Shown piece after piece: positions 56,458-64,000 of a stretch of DNA of 64,000 nt. How positions within the stretch are numbered: position 1 is the stretch's first letter; every line of letters starts with the position of its first letter. This stretch comes from Halorubrum sp. JWXQ-INN 858 (GTDB taxonomy: Archaea; Halobacteriota; Halobacteria; Halobacteriales; Haloferacaceae), in assembly GCF_009806985.1 (NCBI RefSeq), contig NZ_WUAX01000011.1:248001-312000 (forward strand), in the 5' to 3' direction. Made by a program: the position numbers and the translations under genes. The notes beneath the pieces are model-generated. The model ran no database searches. It was given only the letters and a program-made list of their open reading frames with translations, and was not told where the DNA came from.

Positions 56458-57654
56458 GTGTCCTCCGTCGTCGAGCGAGCGGCCGGCCTCCGCTACCGGG
56501 ACCGGGTGTTGGCGCTGTGTACGTTCGCCTTCTTCGTCACGATGTTCGGGCGGCTCGCGATCAGCCCGGTCGTCCCCCGGATCACCGAGTCGTTCGCGGT
56601 GTCGAACGCCGCGATCGGGCTCGCGCTGTCGGGGATGTGGCTCGCGTACGGGCTCGCGCAGTTCCCCAGCGGCGTGCTCGCGGACCGATACGGCGAGCGC
56701 GCGGTGATCCTCGTCTCCGTCGGCGGCACCGGGGTCGCCGCGCTGCTCATCGCGCTCGCGCCCGCCTACCCGGCGTTCGTCGTCACGACCGTGCTGCTCG
56801 GGGCGGTGGCCGGGCTCCACTACAGCGTCGGCACGACGTTCCTCGCGCGGATCTACGACGACGTCGGCACCGCCGTCGGGATCCACAACACGGGCGCGAC
56901 CGTCGCCGGCTTGCTCACGCCCGTCGCCGTCACGTGGGTCGCGGTCCGCTACGGCTGGCGGCCCGCGGTCGCGCTCGGCGGGGTCGTAGGGCTCGTCGGC
57001 GTCGTCCTCTTCGCGGCGGGGGTGCGCCCGACGGAGCCGCAGCGACCCGACCAGCCGCTCCGCGAGCGGTTCCGCGTGGGGCCGCTCGCCGAGCTGCTCT
57101 CGCGGCCGGCGATCGGCTTTACGGTCGTGCTGGCGGCACTCGGCGAGTTCGCGTGGCAGGGGGTCGCCTCCTTCCTCCCGACGCTGCTCATCGAGCATCA
57201 CGGCTACTCGGCGACCGCCGCCGGGATCGCCTTCGGCGGCTACTTCGTCGCCCAGGGGATCGCGCAGGTGCTCGTCGGGATCGCCTCCGACCGGGTCGGC
57301 CGGGACGCCACCACCGCGGTCTGTGTCGTCGTCGGGGCGGCCGGCATCGCGCTCGCGCTCGCGACGCCGAACGTCGTCCTGATCGGGGTCGCCGTCGCGC
57401 TCATCGGGATCGGAATGAGCTTCGGGGCCGCGCTCCTCCCGCGCTTCCTCGATCACCTCTCGGCCTCCGAGCAGGGGGCCGGCTTCGGGCTCGTCCGCAC
57501 CGTCTACATGCTCGTCGCCGCCTCGGGGAGCGTCGTCGTCGGGTTCCTCGCCGACGTCGCCGGGTGGGGGATCGCGTTCGGCACCGTCGCCGCGCTCCTG
57601 CTCGTCGTCGCCGCCGGGCTCGCGGCGAACCGCCTCCTCGGGCTCGGTTGGTGA
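56458..57654 (+). CDS. MFS transporter
   Basis: A 398-residue protein with a GTG start and twelve hydrophobic helices. The first intracellular loop has the MFS signature FPSGVLADRYGERAVI (motif A), with a matching half repeat GIASDRVGRDATTAV near 280. Motif TMWLAYGLAQ and GAVAGLHYSVGTTFLARIYDDVGTAVGIHNTGA fit the nitrate/cyanate or general sugar/drug MFS branches, but I cannot name the substrate. It is convergent with the 57693 surface-protein gene, with a 38-nt gap. Confidence 0.88.
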   Translation: MSSVVERAAGLRYRDRVLALCTFAFFVTMFGRLAISPVVPRITESFAVSNAAIGLALSGMWLAYGLAQFPSGVLADRYGERAVILVSVGGTGVAALLIALAPAYPAFVVTTVLLGAVAGLHYSVGTTFLARIYDDVGTAVGIHNTGATVAGLLTPVAVTWVAVRYGWRPAVALGGVVGLVGVVLFAAGVRPTEPQRPDQPLRERFRVGPLAELLSRPAIGFTVVLAALGEFAWQGVASFLPTLLIEHHGYSATAAGIAFGGYFVAQGIAQVLVGIASDRVGRDATTAVCVVVGAAGIALALATPNVVLIGVAVALIGIGMSFGAALLPRFLDHLSASEQGAGFGLVRTVYMLVAASGSVVVGFLADVAGWGIAFGTVAALLLVVAAGLAANRLLGLGW

Positions 57655-57692
57655 CGAGAGTTGATGGTGGGAGGTCCGCCCCCCGACGCCAC

Positions 57693-60600
57693 CTACCGGC
57701 TCCGCCGGACGAGCAGCCCGACGGCAAGCACCGCCGCGAGCAGGGCCGTAGCGGGGGCGAACTCGCGCACCTCGTCGACGGAGATCCACGGCTCGCGGCC
57801 GTCCCCTAACGCGTCCCGGTCCAGATCGGAGAGCGATATCTCCCCGTCCGTCAGGTAGCCGTCCGCCCAGTTCGCTACGGAGCCGTCACCCGACTCGTCG
57901 AGAGTGAGGGGGGATGCCGGGTCCTCCCTCAGCGTCGCGCGTTCGTAGGGGACCGGCGGATCGAGACGGACCCGCCCGTCGGGGTCGAGGGCGGTCGCGT
58001 CGCGCTCGTCGCGTTCGGCGGTTCCCCCGCCACTCGAGCCGCCACCCGATCGACCCGTCGACCCGCCGCCGGAGCTCCCGGCCGATCGATCGGCCGCCGA
58101 GTCGTCGGCCGCATCGGGGTCCGGATCCGCCTCCTCGGGGTCGGCGTCGGCGACGTCCGTTTCGTTGGTGGACGGAACGGCGTCTTCCGTCTCGTCGGTC
58201 TCCGCGTCGGCCCCGGCGGTGGCGTCGGCGTCGTCACCCGTTCCCCCGTCGTCGACCGCCACGCCATCGTCGACGGTTCCGTCCCCGCCGCCCTCGTCGC
58301 CGTCGTTGCCTCCGCCGTCCTCGCCATCCCCGCCATCCTCGCCATCCCCGCCATCCTCGCCGTCCGTCCCCGAACCGCTCGTGTCCTCGTGTTCCGACTC
58401 GCCGTCGCCCGCGTAGGTGACCGTCGTCGTGACCGTCTCGGCGTCGTCGGTGCCGTCGTCCGTCCCCTCCGTCGCCTCCGTTCCGTCCCGGAGCCGGTCG
58501 TCGGTCACCGCGAAGGTGACCGCGAGGTCGTCGCCGGCGGCGGGCGGTTCGTCCTCGAACGCCATGGTCGCCTGCTCGAAGACGGCGTACCGGCGTCCGT
58601 CGTCCGCGACCACGGTCGTCGCGTCCGCGAACGACGGGTCCGAGAGGTTCGCCGCGACGGGGTCGGTGTCGTCGTCACCCTCGTCGTCTTCCGCGTCGTC
58701 ACTCTCGTCGTCCGTGTTCCCCCCGTCCTCTACGTCCGTTCCCCGCACCGTCAGCGACAGGCCCGTCCGGGCGTCGAGGTCGCCGAGGGTGTCGATCGGG
58801 GCGCCGGTCGCGACGAGTCCGTCGAGGCCCGTGGCCGCCAGCGCGTAGACGACGGTGTCGTCGTCGGTGACCGCGTCCGCCTCCGTCAGCGACCCCTCCG
58901 CGGTCGCCGCCGTGATCGCGTCGGCCGTCGTCAGGTCCGCGGGGTCGTGCGCGTCGCTCGCGAGCACCGTGACCGCCTCGGTGTCGCGCTCGGCGAGCGT
59001 CAGCGTCGCGGCGTCGTCCGGCTCCGCGCCCGCGTCGGGGCGGACCGTCACGTCGTAGGGGCCCGCGTCGATCGTGGCGTCGGGGACCGCGGTCTGGTCG
59101 ACGAGCGTGACGGCCGCCGGGCCGTCGACGACCGTCGCCGCGTCCGCAGCGAGGTCCGGATCGCCCAGCGCGTAGGTGTTGAGCCGCACCGTCGCCGGGT
59201 CGCCCTCCGAGAGGTCGACCGCGAACGTCCCCGTGTAGTCGCCGTCCGCCGACGCGAGACGGAGGTGGGCGGTTTCAGTGGGGTGAGTCGTACTAATTTT
59301 GAGGTCTAGTAAATCTCCGATGGTGTGGTTAGATGGTTCGTTATGAAGCCCCACTTCTGCTGTTGGCTGATCCGCAACAGAGAATGATGAAGATGATCTG
59401 ATTCCAGACTGGAGATCAATTACTCGTATGGAGTATGACCCGGTTTGAAGAGAATCAAAGCTGAACGATTTGGTGTCACCCTCGTCTAAAGACACGTATT
59501 TACTAGTCTTCAACTCACCAGAGTCGGTGTATATTTCTAAGTAAATCGTATCCTCAGATATCTGTGATTCAACTTGTCCAGTGATTGAGTCATCGACATC
59601 GAATTCAGAATCAGACAACTCCAGTAGAAGGTTCGCACTTTCTAACGTTACAGAGGAATCATCTGCAAAGATCGGACTTGCAACCGTATACTTCCCCAGA
59701 GGCTGGTTGGTCGTCTCATATAATGAAATCTGACTGTTGGTCCCAGACAGCAGTTGTGATTGTTCGTCTTCGTTAGCAATATCAACCGTAAATTCTTCTG
59801 ACTCTTGGTGTTCGATTGCAACAGAAGCTCCTTGATAAACAGTAGTGTTAGTACTGTCAAAGATCGTTGTGCCAGAGTATCGAATCGATCGCCTTTCCGC
59901 TTGTATTGGTTCTCCTTTTCCCTCGGGATGAATGTCTTGTAAAACAACGTCCTCTACGAGTGGTGAGAGTCCACTCTCAAGAGTTACTGGCGAATCAAGT
60001 TTTGTAGCATCGATAATTAGCTGCCCACTATTATGCTGGTACATGTCGGTGTCTTCCCCAAGGTCGAATGATGAGGAACTATTCGATGAAGTCTCAACGG
60101 TGATTGTACCCTGACTGTCATCGATTGCAATATTAAATGGTATTTCAATAACGGCGGTTTCTTCTTTGTCTAGTCGGTTCTCGTGACTCAAATAATGAAC
60201 CGGCTCGCTTTGAATCGAGACATCTCCATCTTCCAAGCTTTCAGAAATAGATATTGTTTGTGAGCCTTTATCCATGTTATTCGACTGAGAATAGATCACA
60301 GCATCAGCACTGTACTCGCTGCTTTCCTGTGGATTGGTAATTAAATCATAAGAAAGAGAAACAGTATCGCCTTCCTTCAAACGGGGTACGTCTTCTACCT
60401 GAGACACATCAACCGTGAGTTGTCCAGCGGTTGCATGAACTTCAACCCCATCTCGATCGGCGAATTCAATCACATCCTCCTCACGCTGAATCGAGAGTCC
60501 ACTCAAATCTTCTGACGAGCCAAGTTTGGAAAGGTTTCCGCCTTGATCGGTAAACGAGCTTGAATACTCAATGAGAATTCGATCCAGGTCTCCTCCCTTG

Positions 60601-61520
60601 GTTGCAGAATTTTCGATGATCGTTGCCTCAAAGGTATGTGTCGAGTCTTGAACATCTGCATTTGAAGGGTCTGCAGTTATGGAATCACTCTCAAACGTTC
60701 CCTTCTTTGGAGCAGTTACTGTCTCAAGATCACCAGCATAAATGACGTCTTTATCGAGCCCATCATCACCAAGATGGATTGTAGCAGCGAGTTCAGTATC
60801 TCCTTGGATCTCATCGATATCGACTGAGACGGTTCCCTGATCTCCTTGTTGAAATCCAATCGTATTGGCTATAGAACCGTCCTCATCGGTTTGCCAAATC
60901 GCCAAATAGTCCTGTTCTGGGTCTTCTAATTGAACATCGGTTACCTCGATGCTCTTCGTTTCATGATCGTAGGCATCTTGTTCGATCCGGGTATCCGCCT
61001 TTGAGACGACAGAAAAAGATCCGTACGTGAAGGAGTATCCTTGCTGAACTCGATATTCTAAGTCATCGTTCCTTCGTTCAAGAGAGCGGTCAATAGTTGC
61101 GACTCCTGTCGTATCGACGTTTGAAATAATCAGGTCAAAATTCGTTGGGCTATCCAATGCGGACTCTTGAATCGTAACCGTCGCATCGGACGTGTCTGCG
61201 TTATGAATTGTTACCTCGTCTTCGGTTGCAGATTGCCCGTTTGTAATAGTGTACGAGCTGGAATCGTCGTCAAAATCTGCGCCAGCATCGACTAAATCAC
61301 CGACACTGACAGTCACTGATTCAGAGTCATCCCGAATCGAGATATCCTCGATCGTCTGTGTCTGATCCGGTCCGACGCCGACATCCTCAACAGTACCAAT
61401 ACTGCTGATACTTCCGGCCCCCGATTCGGAGACGATCGCGATCCCGGCCATACCGGCGAGGAGGGTCAGCACACACAACACCGCAAGCGTCGGGCGACGG
61501 GTCGGACTGTCGTGCGTCAT
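57693..61520 (-). CDS. Large cell-surface protein with AT-rich central region, signal peptide and C-terminal membrane anchor
   Basis: 1275 residues. A signal peptide (LAVLCVLTLLAGMAGIAIVSES, residues 12-33) starts the protein. Residues about 39-747 form a beta-rich extracellular region with many N-x-S/T sequons and Ser/Thr/Gln/Asn richness. Residues 748-1035 are an Ala/Asp-rich beta region, then about 1035-1180 is Asp/Gly/Glu low complexity (EDGGDG repeats), and a helix (FAPATALLAAVLAVGLLV) with RRSR ends it. It is a presumed S-layer-associated or adhesion protein. The AT-rich core (about 59280-61405, roughly 42-45% G+C in sampled lines versus 72% in the 3' part) stays in frame. Confidence 0.82.
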   Translation of the reverse strand: MTHDSPTRRPTLAVLCVLTLLAGMAGIAIVSESGAGSISSIGTVEDVGVGPDQTQTIEDISIRDDSESVTVSVGDLVDAGADFDDDSSSYTITNGQSATEDEVTIHNADTSDATVTIQESALDSPTNFDLIISNVDTTGVATIDRSLERRNDDLEYRVQQGYSFTYGSFSVVSKADTRIEQDAYDHETKSIEVTDVQLEDPEQDYLAIWQTDEDGSIANTIGFQQGDQGTVSVDIDEIQGDTELAATIHLGDDGLDKDVIYAGDLETVTAPKKGTFESDSITADPSNADVQDSTHTFEATIIENSATKGGDLDRILIEYSSSFTDQGGNLSKLGSSEDLSGLSIQREEDVIEFADRDGVEVHATAGQLTVDVSQVEDVPRLKEGDTVSLSYDLITNPQESSEYSADAVIYSQSNNMDKGSQTISISESLEDGDVSIQSEPVHYLSHENRLDKEETAVIEIPFNIAIDDSQGTITVETSSNSSSSFDLGEDTDMYQHNSGQLIIDATKLDSPVTLESGLSPLVEDVVLQDIHPEGKGEPIQAERRSIRYSGTTIFDSTNTTVYQGASVAIEHQESEEFTVDIANEDEQSQLLSGTNSQISLYETTNQPLGKYTVASPIFADDSSVTLESANLLLELSDSEFDVDDSITGQVESQISEDTIYLEIYTDSGELKTSKYVSLDEGDTKSFSFDSLQTGSYSIRVIDLQSGIRSSSSFSVADQPTAEVGLHNEPSNHTIGDLLDLKISTTHPTETAHLRLASADGDYTGTFAVDLSEGDPATVRLNTYALGDPDLAADAATVVDGPAAVTLVDQTAVPDATIDAGPYDVTVRPDAGAEPDDAATLTLAERDTEAVTVLASDAHDPADLTTADAITAATAEGSLTEADAVTDDDTVVYALAATGLDGLVATGAPIDTLGDLDARTGLSLTVRGTDVEDGGNTDDESDDAEDDEGDDDTDPVAANLSDPSFADATTVVADDGRRYAVFEQATMAFEDEPPAAGDDLAVTFAVTDDRLRDGTEATEGTDDGTDDAETVTTTVTYAGDGESEHEDTSGSGTDGEDGGDGEDGGDGEDGGGNDGDEGGGDGTVDDGVAVDDGGTGDDADATAGADAETDETEDAVPSTNETDVADADPEEADPDPDAADDSAADRSAGSSGGGSTGRSGGGSSGGGTAERDERDATALDPDGRVRLDPPVPYERATLREDPASPLTLDESGDGSVANWADGYLTDGEISLSDLDRDALGDGREPWISVDEVREFAPATALLAAVLAVGLLVRRSR
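59280..61405. other. AT-rich segment inside the surface-protein gene, sharp boundaries
   Basis: By direct count, the lines at 59401 and 61021 are 42% and 45% G+C, while the line at 58561 is 72%. The change happens within about 20-30 nt at both ends (near 59280 and 61405), inside a single open frame. CTAG, avoided elsewhere here, occurs near 59306 and 60170. Codons such as ATA, TTA and AGA become common. Confidence 0.85.
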
Positions 61521-62341
61521 GGGCGACTCGGCGACCGCGCGCGTCGACGGGTCGACGCCACGGGGTCACGCGAGCCCGGACGACGACGCGACCGGACGCG
61601 GACGGGCGTGGACGACGGGTCGATCGGCGGGCGTGCGTTCGAGTTGTCAAGACCCAGTCACTGGTCCGCATATAGGGCTTGTGATGGCGTTCGTTTCAGG
61701 CGACCGGAGACTGTCGCCCGCGTGAAACCACTGCACGGCGTCGCCGTGGGGATCGCGACGCGTCCGAGCGGGCGTGACGCAGCCGGCGACGCTGACGGCG
61801 CGAGTGCGGGCGCGTCGGACGTACCACCGCACGGAAACGAAGCGGGGGCTCTCGGCGGTCCCGTCGACGGCGGTCGAGCGACCGAGGATCGGGGGTCGAT
61901 CGCGGGCGATCCGGGGTGGATCCGAGGGTGAGCGCGGGGGCGACGCGTGGCGCGCGCGCGGGGGTGGTCGGCTCTCGTGGCCGGGGGTGTCGGGGAACGT
62001 CGACGCGCGTCGTCAGGACGCGTCGGTGGTCGTGTGTCGCCGTGCGGTGGTCGCGATCAGCTGTCGTCCGTGTTAGGACGGCAGCGTCGGTCGGAGGGAG
62101 CGTTGGTGTCCCCGGTGGGCCTCGCCGTGGTGTCTACCGCGGTCACGATGACAAACAGTAGCATGATCGTCGCGGGATACACGGCCCGCACTGATGCGGT
62201 GGGGACGTCGATGCGTGGATATCGAAGCCTCGAGTTCAGCTTGGAGGGGTAAGGACGTAGTGTGGGACTCAACTCGCGTACCGATCCGCCCGGTGGGTCA
62301 GTGGCGATGCGTTCGGACTCTCGTACCGTGCAGACCTCTCG
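61521..62341. other. 821-nt gap with a relic of an S-layer gene 3' end
   Basis: No gene is supported. 62036-62082 repeats the sequence around the stop codon of the S-layer-type gene (see the direct-repeat entry), read on the minus strand. CCTATATGC on the minus strand near 61668 could be the promoter of the surface protein at 61520. The rest is high-G+C with short chance frames on both strands. Confidence 0.55.
62036..62082. repeat. Direct repeat, copy 1 (relic of S-layer gene 3' end)
   Basis: GTCGCCGTGCGGTGGTCGCG, then ATCAGCTGTCGTCCGTGTTA and GGACGGC. It matches 62954-63001 over about 46 nt with one substitution and one missing G. Copy 2 spans the stop of the S-layer-type gene. Confidence 0.85.
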
Positions 62342-62806
62342 CTACCCGCCGCGAGCGTCATCGTCATCGTTCGCGTCCGGCGGTTCGAAGTCCGCGGCGG
62401 CGAGGACGGCGCTCACGTTCTCGTGATCGACGAGGCGGACGATCTTCAGCGCCTCCCCGTCAACCAGCGCGGAGGCCGTCCGATACCGGGTTTCGACGAC
62501 GTCGAGCCCGTCGCGGGTGGTGGCATGGGTCTCGATCACCTCGATGAGTCCGTCGATGATCGTCTGTTGGGCCTCCTGGTAGAGTTCCTGAGCTTCCTCC
62601 TCGTCGATCTCGCCCGCTTCCAGTTGTTCTCGGAGCTCCGCCTCACGCTCGGAGAGCGGCGTCTCAACGTCGAGAGCGACCGTCGCGCGTGCCTCGCCGT
62701 CCGGGGGGTCCGCCGAAACGTCGAAGGCAGTCCGGGTGCCGACATCACGTGTCTCTCGGTGTCGGTGGACATCGTCGAGTACGTCTCGTTCGAGGCGGTC
62801 GGGCAT
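62342..62806 (-). CDS. Hypothetical protein inside the duplicated flank
   Basis: A 154-residue acidic protein starting MPDRLERDVLDDVHRHRETRDVGTRTAFDVSADPPDGEARATVALDVETPL. A Glu/Gln-rich predicted helix (SEREAELREQLEAGEIDEEEAQELYQEAQQTIIDGLIEVIE) is followed by a beta segment and an Asp-rich end. I do not recognise the family. It lies between two copies of a 46-nt direct repeat, which suggests it may have been inserted there or that the flanks are remnants of a duplication. Confidence 0.55.
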   Translation of the reverse strand: MPDRLERDVLDDVHRHRETRDVGTRTAFDVSADPPDGEARATVALDVETPLSEREAELREQLEAGEIDEEEAQELYQEAQQTIIDGLIEVIETHATTRDGLDVVETRYRTASALVDGEALKIVRLVDHENVSAVLAAADFEPPDANDDDDARGG

Positions 62807-62953
62807 GGAACCCTCTATTCGGTGTGGCCGTATGGGCGTTGTGGCCTGCTCGAAAAGCACGAACCGCGAGCGGTGGTCGTCGCTGGCCGGTATGAGTGTG
62901 ATAAAGAAAGCCGCGAAGGGGCCGACCCGCGTGGGCCGGTGGTTGAAACCTGG

Positions 62954-63001
62954 GTCGCCGTGCGGTGGTCGCGCTCAGCTGTCGTCCGTGTTAGGGACGG
63001 C
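62954..63001. repeat. Direct repeat, copy 2 (spans S-layer gene stop)
   Basis: Second copy of the 46-48-nt repeat. It contains TTA at 62991-62993, the complement of the stop codon of the S-layer-type gene, and the start of its C-terminal Arg codons. Confidence 0.85.
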
Positions 63002-64000
63002 GGCGGGTCGCGAGCAACGCGGCGGCGATGAGGGCGACGAGGGCGACGACAGCGCCGAAGCCGGGCGTGTCATCGTCCGTCGGTTCCTCAGTCTCGGGTT
63101 CCTCAGTCTCGGGTTCCTCGGTCTCCGGCTCCTCCGTCTCCGGTTCCTCGGTCTCCGGTTCCTCGGTCTCCTCAGGCGTCTCAGTCTCTTCCGGCGTCTC
63201 CGTCTCCTCTTCGACGGCGTCGACAACGTTGCCGTCAGCTTCCGGCTGCTCCGGGAAGCCGCCCGAGCGGACCGAGAGGTCGAAGGTGTCGCCGGTGTTC
63301 GTGTCGCTGAAGTCGAAGGTACCCGTGACGTCCTCGTTCTGCGTGACCTCGAGGTCGCTCTCGGTCATGATGAACGAGGGACGGGTGTCGCCCGACGAGC
63401 GGACGCGCATGTTGACTTCGCTACCGGGTGCGATGTTCGTCATGGCCGTCAGCTCGACGTCCTCAGTGGCCGTCACGTTGTACGGGTCCTCGGCGAACTC
63501 GCCGGTACGCTCTTCAACGTCGTACGTGGAGTCGATCTCCTCGAAGAGGTCGTCGAGGTCGTCGTCGTCCTCAGAGTCCCACTCGAGGAGCCACTCGTCC
63601 TCGACGCGGAAGTTCATGTTGAACTCGTAGTCTTCTTCGTCATCGAGAGCTTCCGGGTTGCTCCCGCTGGTGAACGCGGTGTTCTCGTCGTTCCAATCGT
63701 CGGTGTTGATCGCGACGAAGACGCCGTCTTCACCGGGCGTCGTGATGACCTCGACGTCGTTCGTGGTGAGGTCAACAACGCGGCGTGCGGTGTTCGGACC
63801 AGCACTGTCACGCGTCTCACGGAGACGGATGCGGGCTGCACGGTCACTGTTTTTCTCCTCGAAGAGAGACTGACCAGCCTGGCTGTCGATCAGGTCCGTG
63901 AGTTCGACGCCATCATTCGTTTCGATGTACTGGAACATCCCCTCGAGGCCCGTCGCGTCGAGCTGGTGGATGGCCCAGTCGTCCTGCGCGACGAGGTCGC
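62991..64000 (-). CDS. S-layer-type surface glycoprotein with PGF-CTERM, 5' end outside the window
   Basis: The final 336 or so residues are visible; the frame continues through the right edge. Extracellular beta-rich sequence (TPGEDGVFVAINTDDWNDENTAFTSGS, then NVTATEDVELTAMTNIAPGSEVNMRVRS) is followed by a long ETEEPETEE repeat linker and the sorting signal TPGFGAVVALVALIAAALLATRRRP, the PGF-CTERM motif cut by archaeosortase A. The arrangement matches haloarchaeal S-layer glycoprotein (csg-like). The low-complexity stalk should be glycosylated on Thr. Confidence 0.88.
   Translation of the reverse strand, partial: DLVAQDDWAIHQLDATGLEGMFQYIETNDGVELTDLIDSQAGQSLFEEKNSDRAARIRLRETRDSAGPNTARRVVDLTTNDVEVITTPGEDGVFVAINTDDWNDENTAFTSGSNPEALDDEEDYEFNMNFRVEDEWLLEWDSEDDDDLDDLFEEIDSTYDVEERTGEFAEDPYNVTATEDVELTAMTNIAPGSEVNMRVRSSGDTRPSFIMTESDLEVTQNEDVTGTFDFSDTNTGDTFDLSVRSGGFPEQPEADGNVVDAVEEETETPEETETPEETEEPETEEPETEEPETEEPETEEPETEEPTDDDTPGFGAVVALVALIAAALLATRRRP

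Noticed and set aside
61387..61671. Minus-strand frame overlapping the surface-protein start
   Set aside because: Arg/Thr-rich and out of frame with the signal peptide; its ATG lies within the likely TATA element.

Overview
This window comes from a haloarchaeon, most likely Halorubrum or a close relative in the Haloferacales. The evidence is very high G+C (about 70% by eye), strongly acidic predicted proteins, haloarchaeal signature genes (gfcR, glucose dehydrogenase, HAH_0734 family, PGF-CTERM surface proteins), archaeal translation genes, and many leaderless starts with a TTATAAG-type TATA box about 25-30 nt upstream. About 70 protein genes and one tRNA are supported. There is no rRNA, CRISPR array, IS element or integrase.

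Layout. 1-4614 (minus): an edge-truncated thiolase, then the translation cluster L44e - S27e - aIF2alpha - Nop10 - PAC2 chaperone, with an M42 peptidase upstream. 4743-9099 (plus): MTH865-family protein, J-domain membrane protein, metallophosphoesterase, zinc alcohol dehydrogenase and an isolated E1-alpha dehydrogenase. 9608-12829: FAD oxidoreductase, a threonine-synthase-like protein lacking the PLP lysine, Gar1 and SRP19. 12903-16630: divergent btuF / btuCD. 16783-23385: Trm5, tRNA-Thr(CGT), RidA, Dph6, a stress protein and a Cys/Met PLP enzyme. 23529-28490: glutaredoxin, the gfcR-gdh pair, an NRDE protein, a winged-helix regulator and an iron-type dehydrogenase. 28507-33580: paired PH-domain membrane proteins, squalene-synthase-like protein and acyl-CoA dehydrogenase. 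34224-38657: a stress protein, DUF2070, then L37Ae - RpoP - Pcc1 - prefoldin beta - DUF3194. 38786-47264: membrane hydrolase, flavoprotein, cupin, isopropylmalate/citramalate synthase, Sua5, creatininase-family protein and S9 peptidase. 47504-57654: stress protein, HdrD-like membrane oxidoreductase, DICT protein, the biotin ECF transporter behind a BirA-type operator, a Cas4-like protein and an MFS carrier. 57693-64000: surface proteins, including a 1275-residue gene with an AT-rich core and the 3' end of an S-layer-type glycoprotein.

Two features cut across the annotation. First, four intergenic copies (9236-9540, 33729-33821, complement of 34086-34185, 42868-42970) share an architecture: a purine-rich strand, a long near-perfect hairpin whose sequence differs between loci, then a conserved CGAGGSTGGGGAGG tail. 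Each lies 3' of a gene and in that gene's orientation, so this is a candidate structured RNA or repeat family. Second, short tandem arrays with locus-specific units (12-31 nt) sit at or just past stop codons of at least eight genes. Other points are micro-ORFs joined by ATGA overlaps to downstream starts, an L37Ae with no zinc-ribbon cysteines, and a degenerate stand-alone Cas4-like protein.
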